A DNA stretch of 64,000 nt from Microbacterium sp. C7(2022) (lineage in GTDB: Bacteria; Actinomycetota; Actinomycetes; Actinomycetales; Microbacteriaceae): the NCBI RefSeq assembly GCF_028823665.1, contig NZ_JAPEHV010000001.1:1-64000 (forward strand). The letters run 5' to 3'. Shown one piece after another: positions 21,344 to 28,978 of the stretch; the stretch's first letter is position 1; every line of letters starts with the position of its first letter. The notes beneath the pieces are model-generated. The model was given only the letters and a program-made list of their open reading frames with translations. It ran no database searches and was not told where the DNA came from. Position numbers and translations under genes: made by a program.

Positions 21344-22039
21344 TCAGGGGAGCGTGCGGCGCAGCACCAGGTACGACAGTCCCGCCAGGACCGCGGCGAG
21401 GGCCAGACCCCACAGTGACAGCCCCACGGCGCCCTGGCCGGCAATCCACGCGCCCACTTGGGCCCATGCGTCGAGTCGACCGATCACGAAGAGCGCGAGC
21501 ACGAGCAGCGCTCCGGTTCCGACGAGCAGGATGGTCAGTCCGATTCCACTGAAGCGTTTGTAGACGGTGGCCGACCAGAATCCGCTCACGAAGAAGAGCA
21601 TCGCGGTGCAGAAGTAGACCACCACCGCGCCGAGCGCCCCTTCCGCCCAGATCCAGTCGAGGTGGAAGAACCACCCGTTCATCCCCCAACCACCGGTGGC
21701 GACCTCGATCAGGCCGCCGACGATGAAGACGGACGTGAGGATCGCTGAGGTGATGAGCGCGGTCAGAAGCGTCCCGAAGAAGAACTCTCGCCGCGTGATG
21801 CTCATCGCCTGCGAGAACGGGAAGGTGAGCGTCAGCGCTTGCACCCCGACCACCATGAAGTACCACAGGGGTGCTTGCGCTCCGCCGCCGTACTTCGGGC
21901 CCGCGCCGCCAGCCGCGTCGATGATCGCGTAGATGGCGAGGCTGAGGGCGAACGCGCCCGCCAGGATGATCAGCGGCACCCAGAGATAGGTCTGCTTGTT
22001 GATGAACTGCATGCGCAGCACATTGACGGTGCGATTCAT
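21344..22039 (-). CDS. ABC transporter permease, YtrC/D-like, partner of the adjacent ATPase
   Basis: The 231-residue protein has six hydrophobic segments and no enzyme motif, as expected for a small ABC-2-type permease. It begins MNRTVNVLRMQFINKQTYLW, an amphipathic helix common in such subunits. Its start overlaps the stop of the ATPase by 4 bases (ATGA) and the ATPase in turn overlaps the GntR gene, so all three form one operon. By analogy with ytr operons, the complex may respond to cell-envelope stress or antibiotics; the exported substrate is unknown. Confidence 0.8.
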   Translation of the reverse strand: MNRTVNVLRMQFINKQTYLWVPLIILAGAFALSLAIYAIIDAAGGAGPKYGGGAQAPLWYFMVVGVQALTLTFPFSQAMSITRREFFFGTLLTALITSAILTSVFIVGGLIEVATGGWGMNGWFFHLDWIWAEGALGAVVVYFCTAMLFFVSGFWSATVYKRFSGIGLTILLVGTGALLVLALFVIGRLDAWAQVGAWIAGQGAVGLSLWGLALAAVLAGLSYLVLRRTLP

Positions 22040-22947
22040 CGGGCTTCCTCCTCGTTGCGGGGTGCATCCTCGCCTGCGCCGGAACGCTGGGTGAGACGCA
22101 CGATGAGCTGTTGCAATGACACAGGTGCGACGTCGAGCCCGTCGCGGGACAGGCGGTCGCGGTCGGCGTCGCTGAGAGCGCCGAGCACGGTGACGGATGC
22201 CACGCGGCCGAGCGACTCGCGATGGATCACCTCGCGCCCCTGGACGAATGCGTCCACGGCGGTCGAATCGCCGACGATGGTCGTCGCGCGGTCGCGCGTA
22301 GCATCCGTCGATTCATCCATGATGATGCGGCCGTCGTCGATGACCAGCACGCGCTCGATCAGGTGCGACACCTCATCGATCAGGTGGCTCGACAGGATGA
22401 CCGTGCGCGGGTGCTCGGCGTAGTCCTCGAGCAGCCGGTCGTAGAAGATCTGGCGAGCCACAGCGTCGAGGCCGAGATACGGCTCGTCGAAGAACGTGAT
22501 CTCGGCACGAGAGGCCAACCCGATGATGACGCCCACGGCAGAAAGCTGCCCACGCGAGAGCTTCTTGATGCGCGTCTTCATGGGGAGGCGGAACTCTGTG
22601 ATCAGACGCTGTGCGAGCTCTTCGTTCCAGTTCGGGAAGAACAGCGATGCCATGCGGAACGCGTGCGAGGGCAGCGCGTCGTCGGGGTAGCGCTGGCTTT
22701 CGCGCACGAAGCACATGCGCGAGAGCACGTGGGCGTTCTCGTACGGGGCTTCGCCGAAAATCCGGACGGTGCCGGAGGTCGCGAAGTTCTGCGCGGTGAG
22801 GATCGACATCACGGTGGTCTTGCCGGCACCGTTTCGGCCCAGCAGGCCGTAGATGGTGTTCTCTTCGATGGCGAACGAGACGTCATCAACGGCGGTCGTG
22901 GTGCGATAGCGCTTGGTGAGGTGGCTCACCTCGATCACGGCGGTCAT
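22036..22947 (-). CDS. ABC transporter ATP-binding protein
   Basis: The 303-residue ATPase has Walker A GRNGAGKTT (about residues 37-45), a signature-like KLSRGQLSAVGVIIGLA, Walker B EITFFDEPYLGLD and the switch SSHLIDEV. It energises the permease encoded directly downstream. The C-terminal 90 residues are a family-variable tail. The signature LSRGQ differs from the common LSGGQ, as in many ABC-2 exporters. It is encoded in the overlapping gntR-ABC-permease operon. Confidence 0.9.
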   Translation of the reverse strand: MTAVIEVSHLTKRYRTTTAVDDVSFAIEENTIYGLLGRNGAGKTTVMSILTAQNFATSGTVRIFGEAPYENAHVLSRMCFVRESQRYPDDALPSHAFRMASLFFPNWNEELAQRLITEFRLPMKTRIKKLSRGQLSAVGVIIGLASRAEITFFDEPYLGLDAVARQIFYDRLLEDYAEHPRTVILSSHLIDEVSHLIERVLVIDDGRIIMDESTDATRDRATTIVGDSTAVDAFVQGREVIHRESLGRVASVTVLGALSDADRDRLSRDGLDVAPVSLQQLIVRLTQRSGAGEDAPRNEEEAR

Positions 22948-23324
22948 GGGGTGTTCCCTTCGGTAGGTGTGTCAGCGGCGCGAGCGCGGATCAGGTCCGC
23001 GAGCTCGTCGCCTGAGAGCGAGAGTCGCCGCGCCTCGGCGAGGAGCGGGTCGATGTAACCGGTGGCGAAGCGTGCGCGGCGCTCGCCGAGAAGCAGGTCG
23101 TACGCGTCGGGGGCGACGAACATGCCGATGCCGCGCCGCTTGTACAGCACACCCTTGTCGACGAGGAGTGCGATGCCCTTGGCGGCGGTGGCGGGGTTGA
23201 TGCGATAGAACGCGGCGAGTTCGTTCGTCGATGGCGCGCGTGACTCGGGAGCCAGCGATCCGTCGATGATCGAGTCCTCGACGCTTTCTGCAATCTGCAG
23301 GAACAGAGCACGGCCTTCGTCCAT
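22944..23324 (-). CDS. GntR family regulator, YtrA subfamily
   Basis: The 126-residue protein has a winged helix-turn-helix (APSTNELAAFYRINPATAAKGIALL, read about residues 29-53) followed by only a short helical tail, which is the YtrA subgroup of GntR. YtrA proteins repress their own operon of ABC transporter genes and respond to envelope-acting compounds. AGGGAGG lies just upstream of the ATG. The 4-base overlap with the ATPase gene and the palindrome upstream support autoregulation. Confidence 0.9.
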   Translation of the reverse strand: MDEGRALFLQIAESVEDSIIDGSLAPESRAPSTNELAAFYRINPATAAKGIALLVDKGVLYKRRGIGMFVAPDAYDLLLGERRARFATGYIDPLLAEARRLSLSGDELADLIRARAADTPTEGNTP

Positions 23325-23344
23325 CGAGACCTCCCTTGTTCGTT

Positions 23345-23368
23345 GGTTACTTACTTGACTAACTAACC
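23345..23368. promoter_or_regulatory. Likely GntR/YtrA operator
   Basis: An imperfect palindrome has arms GGTTACTTAC and GACTAACTAACC, so that GGTTA..TTA is mirrored as TAA..TAACC. It lies 20 bp upstream of the GntR start, over the region where the promoter of the minus-strand operon must be, and is AT-richer than its surroundings. The natural ligand protein is the adjacent YtrA-type regulator. Confidence 0.65.
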
Positions 23369-23707
23369 ATGCAACATAGATCGCCTTCGTGTCAAGCCCC
23401 GTCTCTGATCACGCGAAGATAACGATTCGAACCCAAGGCGCGTTCGGTTTTACATCGAGAAGTGTCATCGTTAGGCTTCTCACGGCCATCTGTGGCCACT
23501 GACGACCAGTCCGCGGTCGTCGCGCGACAGTGATCCTGGGGATTCCGGCGCGATGAGCGTATGGTCGGCGGACTAGGTGACGCACCCGAAGTGCGCACCG
23601 GATGTGCTGCTGTGTCGCGTGTGTGCGATGCCGGGCAGCGCCGATGTTCCGTCACCCGGGCGCAACCAGAGTCGGGCAGCATTCCTGCGCCCACCGAGGT
23701 ACAGCAC
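23369..23707. other. Intergenic region with a strong promoter and long leader before proV
   Basis: No gene is supported here. TTTACA at 23449-23454 and TAGGCT at 23472-23477 are spaced by exactly 17 bp, a good vegetative-type promoter reading toward proV. Transcription from it would give a leader of about 220 nt before the GTG at 23708. An in-frame ATG at 23561 would add 49 residues that look unlike the family (cysteine- and arginine-rich), so I treat this as untranslated. A small hairpin GGCCA/TGGCC is at 23486-23499. Confidence 0.55.
23449..23477 (+). promoter_or_regulatory. Promoter of the glycine betaine importer operon
   Basis: The -35 TTTACA and the -10 TAGGCT have a 17 bp spacer. The predicted start of transcription is near 23484. 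Confidence 0.6.
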
Positions 23708-25054
23708 GTGACCGTCGAACCCGCCCTTGAGGCGCGCAATCTTTACAAGGTCTTCGGGAAGAACCCGAAGGACGCCGTCAAGCGGCTGCGCGCAGGCGCA
23801 ACCCGCACCGACGTCGCCGACAGCGGTACCGCCGCCGTCATCGACGCGTCCTTCACGGTACAGCCCGGCGAGATCTTCGTCATCATGGGTCTGTCCGGTT
23901 CGGGCAAGTCCACCATCATTCGCATGCTCAACGGCCTGCTCGAGCCCACCGACGGCGATGTCCTCGTCCAGGGACGCAGCGTCGGCAAGGCGTCGCCCAA
24001 GGAGCTGCGCGATATCCGTCGCTCGTCGATCTCGATGGTGTTCCAGCACTTCGCCCTGCTGCCGCACCGCACCGTGCTCGACAATGCCGCTTACGCGCTC
24101 GAGATCCAGGGTGTGGGCCGCGACGAGCGTCGCCGCCGCGCACAGGAGATCCTAGAGAAGGTCGGCCTGGGCGACCGCGCCAACGCCATGCCCGACGAGC
24201 TCTCGGGCGGTATGCGTCAGCGCGTGGGTCTCGCGCGCGCCCTCACGGCCGGCACCGACATCATGCTCATGGACGAGGCGTTCTCGGCCCTCGACCCGCT
24301 GATCCGCCGTGAGATGCAGGAGCAGCTGATCGAACTGCAGCAAGAGCTCGGTCGCACCATCATCTTCATCACCCACGACCTCAACGAGGCCATGTTCCTC
24401 GGCGACCGCATCGCGGTCATGCGCGACGGCCGCATTGTGCAGAACGGCACGCCCGAAGAGATCCTCACTGACCCCGCCAACGACTACGTGGCGCAGTTCG
24501 TGCAGGACGTCGACCGTGCTCGGGTCCTCACGGCCGGCTCGGTCATGGCGCCGCCCGTCGCGACCACCCCCGTCAGCGCCGGTGTTCGCGGTGCGCTCCG
24601 CGTCATGCGCGACCTGCAGGTCGGCTCGGTCGCGGTGCTCGAGAACCGCCGTTACATCGGTTCGGTGACCGACCGCGCCGTCGTTCGTGCGGTGAAGTCG
24701 GGCTCGACCGACCTTAAGGCGCTCGTCAGCAACGCGCAACCCGTTGTGAAGGCCGACGAGCCCCTCACCGAGGTGGTGGAGCGCTCAGTCGAGAGTCCGA
24801 TCCCGATCGCCGTCGTCGACGACGAAAACCGTCTGCTCGGCACGATCCCGCGTGTGACGCTCCTCGCCGCGCTCGGCAACGTCGACCCGCAGACCACCGA
24901 GATTCCCATCATCGAGGTGCCCGTCTCGGTGCCCGCGGCTGAGTTCGCTCAAACCCTCGCCGCCGTCGGCGAGCCCGTTGCCGCCTCGGCGAACGGTACA
25001 GCACCCTCGGGCGGCGCCTCGCCGGCGGCATCCGCGACGGAAGGAGGCGTGTGA
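23708..25054 (+). CDS. proV: Glycine betaine/proline ABC transporter ATP-binding protein
   Basis: The 448-residue protein is the ATPase of an osmoprotectant importer (ProV/OpuAA type). It carries the family's opening ALEARNLYKVFGKNP, Walker A GLSGSGKST, signature ELSGGMRQRVGLARAL, Walker B MLMDEAFSALDPLIRR and the H-loop FITHDL. A C-terminal pair of CBS domains (about residues 270-400), used by OpuA proteins to sense ionic strength, precedes a low-complexity Ala/Ser/Gly tail. The GTG start at 23708 is chosen because family similarity begins there and GAGGT lies seven bases upstream. The stop overlaps the permease start (TGATG). Confidence 0.93.
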   Translation: MTVEPALEARNLYKVFGKNPKDAVKRLRAGATRTDVADSGTAAVIDASFTVQPGEIFVIMGLSGSGKSTIIRMLNGLLEPTDGDVLVQGRSVGKASPKELRDIRRSSISMVFQHFALLPHRTVLDNAAYALEIQGVGRDERRRRAQEILEKVGLGDRANAMPDELSGGMRQRVGLARALTAGTDIMLMDEAFSALDPLIRREMQEQLIELQQELGRTIIFITHDLNEAMFLGDRIAVMRDGRIVQNGTPEEILTDPANDYVAQFVQDVDRARVLTAGSVMAPPVATTPVSAGVRGALRVMRDLQVGSVAVLENRRYIGSVTDRAVVRAVKSGSTDLKALVSNAQPVVKADEPLTEVVERSVESPIPIAVVDDENRLLGTIPRVTLLAALGNVDPQTTEIPIIEVPVSVPAAEFAQTLAAVGEPVAASANGTAPSGGASPAASATEGGV

Positions 25055-25995
25055 TGGAGAACCTGCGTCTTCCTCTCGGCGAGTGGGTCGAGGCATTCGT
25101 CGACTTCATCGGGGACGTGTTTGGCTGGCTGTTCGACGCCATCGCGACGGTGCTCGGCGTCATCTACGACGGCCTCGACTGGCTGCTCGTCACCCCGCCG
25201 TTCTGGGCGATCATCATCGTCTTCGCGGCCCTCGCGTTCTGGGTGAAGGGCTGGAAGCTGGCCGTCGGCACCGCGGTCGGCCTCTTCTTCATCGTCCTCG
25301 TCGACCAGTGGGAAGCGGCGATGGATTCCCTCGCACTCGTGCTCGTCGCCGCGGCGATCGCCACCGCGATCAGCATCCCGCTCGGAATTTGGGCCGCGCG
25401 CAACGACCACGTCTCGCGCGTTATCCGCCCGCTGCTCGACTTCCTGCAGACGATCCCCGCGTTCGTGTACCTGATCCCCGCGATCGTGTTCTTCGGCGTC
25501 GGAGCGGTGCCGGGAATGATCGCCACGATCCTGTTCGCGCTCGCCCCCGGTGTGCGCCTGACCGAGCTCGGCATCCGCGGCGTCGACAAAGAGGTGGTCG
25601 AGGCAGGCCACGCGTTCGGCGCGACCCCGGGCCGCATCCTGCGCCAGATTCAGCTGCCGCTCGCCCTGCCGAGCATCATGGCCGGTGTCAACCAGATCAT
25701 CATGCTCAGCCTGTCGATGGTCGTCATCGCGGGCATGGTCGGGGCCGGTGGCCTCGGTGGCGAGATCGTCCGCGCGCTCGGCCGCATCAACATCGGCCTG
25801 GCGTTCGAGGCGGGTATCTCGGTGGTGTTCATCGCCATGATCCTCGACCGCATCACGTCGGCGTTCGCCAGCCCCGACCGCACGCGGCGTCGTGTGGTGA
25901 AGGTGACGACGTCGACGGATGAGAAGTCGGATACCGCGAAGGCGAACGAGACCGAGCGCATCATCGCTTCGCCGCGTCGCGCTCCGATGACCTGA
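25054..25995 (+). CDS. proW: Glycine betaine/proline ABC transporter permease
   Basis: The 313-residue inner-membrane protein has an N-terminal cytoplasmic/amphipathic region and six or more membrane spans. The conserved permease loop contacting the ATPase is EVVEAGHAFGATPGRILRQ followed by LPLALPSIMAGVNQ. It imports glycine betaine or proline with ProV and the lipoprotein that follows. AAGGAGG at 25041-25047 best fits the ATG at 25054; a GTG three bases earlier is possible. The C-terminal 40 residues are polar. Confidence 0.93.
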   Translation: MENLRLPLGEWVEAFVDFIGDVFGWLFDAIATVLGVIYDGLDWLLVTPPFWAIIIVFAALAFWVKGWKLAVGTAVGLFFIVLVDQWEAAMDSLALVLVAAAIATAISIPLGIWAARNDHVSRVIRPLLDFLQTIPAFVYLIPAIVFFGVGAVPGMIATILFALAPGVRLTELGIRGVDKEVVEAGHAFGATPGRILRQIQLPLALPSIMAGVNQIIMLSLSMVVIAGMVGAGGLGGEIVRALGRINIGLAFEAGISVVFIAMILDRITSAFASPDRTRRRVVKVTTSTDEKSDTAKANETERIIASPRRAPMT

Positions 25996-26000
25996 TTTTG

Positions 26001-26033
26001 GGTGTCGGATGCCGCGTCGCAGCATCCAACACC
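26001..26033 (+). promoter_or_regulatory. Hairpin between permease and substrate-binding protein genes
   Basis: Arms GGTGTCGGATGC (26001-26012) and GCATCCAACACC (26022-26033) pair over 11 of 12 positions with a 9 nt loop. It starts 5 bp after the permease stop. No T run follows, so I read it as an mRNA processing or attenuation structure that could favour higher expression of the binding protein rather than a full terminator. Confidence 0.6.
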
Positions 26034-26139
26034 TCACAAACCAGGCGGGTGCATCTGCCCGCCGGCGGCGCCGCGAGATGCGTGGCGTCGTGACCAAGAC
26101 CGATCCGCGGACAGCAACGCGGATGGAGAGGAAGTCAAC

Positions 26140-27057
26140 ATGATGACCAAGAAGAAGCACCTGGCCTCGGGCCTCGCGCTCATCGGCGCCTCGGCGCTCG
26201 TGCTCACCGGTTGCGCCGGTTCGGACTCGAACGACGCGGGTTCGGACTCGGGTTCGTCCGAGGGCGGCGCTGACCGCGCCATCGAGCTGGCCGTGTTCAA
26301 CGGCTGGGACGAGGGCATCGCCGCGTCGTACCTGTGGGAGGCCATCCTCGCCGACAAGGGCTACGACGTCGAGCTGACGTACGCCGATGTGGCGCCCGTC
26401 TACGCCGGCCTCGCGGGCGGCGACTTCGACCTCGTGCTCGACACGTGGCTGCCGATCACCCACGCCGACTACATGGAGCAGTACGGCGACGACCTCGACG
26501 ACCTCGGCGCCTGGAACGAAGAGGCTGCCCTCACCATCGCGGTGAACGAGGACGCCCCGATCGACTCGCTGGACGAGCTGGCTGACAACGCCGACCTGTT
26601 CAACAACGAGATCGTCGGCATCGAGCCCGGCTCGGGCCTCATGCGCATCACGGGCGAAGAGGTTGTTCCCGGCTACGGTCTGGACGACATGACGCTCATC
26701 GAGTCGTCGACCCCGGCGATGCTCGCCGAGCTGCAGTCGGCCACCGACGCGGGCGAGAACATCATCGTCACGCTGTGGCGTCCGCACTGGGCGTACAACG
26801 CGTTCCCGACCAAGGACCTCGAAGACCCGCAGGGCCTTCTCGGCGACGCCGAGGGCATCCACTCGGTTGCCTCGTCGACGTTCGGCGACGACTTCCCCGA
26901 GGTTCACGAGTGGATCTCGAACTTCGAGATGCCCAGCGACCTGCTGTACTCGCTCGAAGACGCGATGTTCAACCAGTACGACGGTGACGAGTACGGTCCC
27001 ATCGTTGAGCAGTGGATCGCCGACAACCAGGAGTACGTCGACGGCCTCACCAGCTGA
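26140..27057 (+). CDS. Glycine betaine ABC transporter substrate-binding lipoprotein
   Basis: The 305-residue protein starts at 26140 behind GGAGAGGAA and has a lipoprotein signal ending in the lipobox LTGC, so it is anchored outside the membrane by cysteine about residue 24. A Ser/Gly/Asp-rich linker follows. The body matches the OpuAC domain: FNGWDEGIAASYLWEAIL, DVAPVYAGLAGGDFDLVLDTWLP and LWRPHWAY carry the aromatic residues that form the ligand cage. It is the third gene of the proVW unit and ends at a strong terminator. Confidence 0.93.
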   Translation: MMTKKKHLASGLALIGASALVLTGCAGSDSNDAGSDSGSSEGGADRAIELAVFNGWDEGIAASYLWEAILADKGYDVELTYADVAPVYAGLAGGDFDLVLDTWLPITHADYMEQYGDDLDDLGAWNEEAALTIAVNEDAPIDSLDELADNADLFNNEIVGIEPGSGLMRITGEEVVPGYGLDDMTLIESSTPAMLAELQSATDAGENIIVTLWRPHWAYNAFPTKDLEDPQGLLGDAEGIHSVASSTFGDDFPEVHEWISNFEMPSDLLYSLEDAMFNQYDGDEYGPIVEQWIADNQEYVDGLTS

Positions 27058-27074
27058 TGAGCGGCACTTCTGCG

Positions 27075-27100
27075 GGGCGGGCACCTTCGGGTGCCCGCCC
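27075..27100 (+). terminator. Terminator with UUCG tetraloop after the betaine importer operon
   Basis: GGGCGGGCACC (27075-27085) and GGTGCCCGCCC (27090-27100) form an 11 bp perfect stem closed by the very stable TTCG loop. It is 17 bp after the binding-protein stop and is followed by a short TTCGT. Confidence 0.9.
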
Positions 27101-27132
27101 TTCGTGCGTCGTGGGTTGGATAGCATCGGGGC

Positions 27133-27468
27133 GTGCGGGTCGTGGTCGAATCTCTCCTCGCCGAGCAGGCGGCGCTTCTGCGGCGCGGTGAGGTGCGGGC
27201 CCTCGCCGCGCGATACAGCGCCGATGCGCAGATCGTCCATTCCGGTGGTGTCGCTGCCGGCCGTGACGAGATCGAGGCGGTGTTCGCCGCGCAGTTCGCC
27301 GAGGGAGTCGTCCTTGAGTCGCTGAACGAGGTCGGTCGCGGCGACGACTGCGTCAACTACCGCGCCGTTCTGACCGTAGGCGGGGCGCGCATCGCCGTCG
27401 CCGGCACCTTCGTCCTGCGCGATGGTGAGATCTGGCGACACACGACGATCGTGACCACGGACTCGTGA
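27133..27468 (+). CDS. NTF2-like/SnoaL-like domain protein, 111 residues
   Basis: The product looks like a single cone-shaped NTF2-like domain: an N-terminal helix (ESLLAEQAALLRRGEVRALA), a DAQIVHSGG strand and a C-terminal sheet ending FVLRDGEIWRHTTIVTT. Such proteins may be small enzymes or binding domains; the general DUF4440-type group is common as a solitary gene. No catalytic set can be assigned. It starts with GTG, six bases after TAGCAT (27121-27126), which predicts a leaderless mRNA. Confidence 0.75.
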   Translation: MRVVVESLLAEQAALLRRGEVRALAARYSADAQIVHSGGVAAGRDEIEAVFAAQFAEGVVLESLNEVGRGDDCVNYRAVLTVGGARIAVAGTFVLRDGEIWRHTTIVTTDS

Positions 27469-27481
27469 GGTGTCTTGAGGC

Positions 27482-27916
27482 TCAGTACAGGGGCAGCACG
27501 ATCGGCACGAGAACGACGCTGACGACGAGCACGACGAGTGTGAACGGCACACCGACCTTGACGAAGTCGCCGAAGCGGTAGCGGCCCGGCTCGACCACGA
27601 GGGTGTTCACCGGCGACGAGACCGGTGTCATGAAGGCGCAGGATGCCGCGAGCGCGATGATCATCGCGAACGGCAGCGCAGATGCACCGAGCTCGGTGGC
27701 GGCGGTGATCGCGATGGGGGCCATGAGCACCGCGGCGATGAGCATCACGTTCGGATCGGCGAACCCCGCCAAGGTCTCGGGCACGGTGAGGATGCCGGTG
27801 AGCGGAAGTGCCACGATCATCACGACCGCGACCACGTCCATGCGCGGCCTGCCGACCGCGAACATGGCGATGCTCGCCACGAGCAGCACCACGACCACCG
27901 CCAGGTCCATGTTCAC
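27482..27916 (-). pseudogene. SLC13 family permease with a large internal in-frame deletion
   Basis: The 144-residue frame joins the N-terminus and the C-terminus of an SLC13/DASS-type permease. Residues 1 to about 62 ([19 protein letters not shown] ... [12 protein letters not shown]) match the usual start, and residues about 63-144 ([20 protein letters not shown] ... [18 protein letters not shown]) match the usual end, including the second SNT/SSPVN-type motif. Family members are normally about 500-600 residues, often with central TrkA-C domains, so several hundred residues are missing. The junction is near 27725-27737. The frame stays open, so a product may be made, but it cannot form the normal transporter core. 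Confidence 0.72.
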
Positions 27917-27955
27917 CGCACCCAGTATGCCGACCGGCTCCGGAGGAGAAGTCGC

Positions 27956-28969
27956 TCAGCGCCGCCGCTGCGACGGTGAGCTGCGGTCCGGGCCGTCGCC
28001 GTTCGAGCGCTTGGGCACCGGCCAGGGCGCGGGCTGCGGTTTGGGCTTCGCCGACGGGGGCTCGGCCGCGGGACTCGAGGGTGCAGCAGCGGGCTTCGCC
28101 GGCGCGGGCTTCGTCGGCGCGGCGGTCGCGGCATCCGCACCCCCCTTCGCGTCGGCGGGCAGCTCGAGCATCACCTTCTTCTCGAGCACCTCAATCGCGT
28201 CGTCAGAGAGCAGCAGCAGGCCGTCGAGCTCCTCTCGCACGCGCCGGTAGGCGACCTGACGCTCTGCAGGCGTCGCCGCCTGGTCGATCGCCACGGTGAG
28301 CAGCTGTTTGGCGGTCGAGAGACGCTTGCGCTCGACCTCGCTGAAGGAGGAGTCCCGGATGCGACGGGCCTCGCGCTCCGCGACGTCGAAAGATACCTCG
28401 TAGTCGGCCACCGCATTGCGATATTCGGTCACCTGGTCGCGCGTCACCTTGGCCTTCGCCGAAGCGGGCCGCACGCCGTCTGCGATGCGCTTCGCGCGGA
28501 GGAAGGCGGCAGTGAGCGGCTGGCGTCCGTCGCTCATGGCCGGGAAGGCGATCATCTTCGCGACATCGAGTTCGTAGTCGAGCCAGCGCGCCGTCACCGC
28601 GTCGTGCAGCGCGAACAGACGCTCGAGCTGCTCGGCGTGCGTGCCCCCGGTCTCGGTGGACGCCTCCGTCGAATCGCTCGCGGATGACTCGGATGCCGCA
28701 CCCGCACGCCCCGCAGCCCCAGCCTCCGCAGCTCCCGGCGTCGTCGCCGTCGGGCCAGTCATCGGGGGCAGCGCCGCCGCCGGTGCGCCCTTGCCGCGTG
28801 CGGCGGCCTGAGCCGCCTTCAGCTCGGCTTTGGCGTGGAGCACCTCCAGCCGACGCTTGTGGCGCCGGCGTGCGCTGCGCTCCCACGCGCCACCGACCGA
28901 GGCCAGCACCCCGAACAAGGGAAAGGCCAGCCACCAGTAGCTACCCAGAAAGGTGAAGAACGGCTCCAC
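27956..28969 (-). CDS. Membrane-anchored protein of unknown function, paralogue of the upstream gene
   Basis: I do not recognise a named family. The 337-residue product has one N-terminal membrane helix (about residues 8-26), an Arg/Lys-rich stretch, a coiled-coil-like helix, a Ser/Ala/Thr-rich linker (about 60-112), a conserved helical core (about 121-203), another helical segment and a Pro/Ala/Lys-rich C-terminus. The core HDAVTARWLDYELDVAKMI ... PLTAAFLRAKR ... EYRNAVADYEVSFDVAERE is shared with the neighbouring gene product. The GTG start at 28969 has TAGCAT (28976-28981) six bases upstream. Base composition matches the rest of the window. Confidence 0.8.
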   Translation of the reverse strand: MEPFFTFLGSYWWLAFPLFGVLASVGGAWERSARRRHKRRLEVLHAKAELKAAQAAARGKGAPAAALPPMTGPTATTPGAAEAGAAGRAGAASESSASDSTEASTETGGTHAEQLERLFALHDAVTARWLDYELDVAKMIAFPAMSDGRQPLTAAFLRAKRIADGVRPASAKAKVTRDQVTEYRNAVADYEVSFDVAEREARRIRDSSFSEVERKRLSTAKQLLTVAIDQAATPAERQVAYRRVREELDGLLLLSDDAIEVLEKKVMLELPADAKGGADAATAAPTKPAPAKPAAAPSSPAAEPPSAKPKPQPAPWPVPKRSNGDGPDRSSPSQRRR

Positions 28970-28978
28970 CCTGACATG

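Noticed and set aside
24949..27552. Minus-strand open frame of 867 codons across the betaine importer
   Set aside because: It covers three clear plus-strand genes and a terminator; no similarity to any family is visible.
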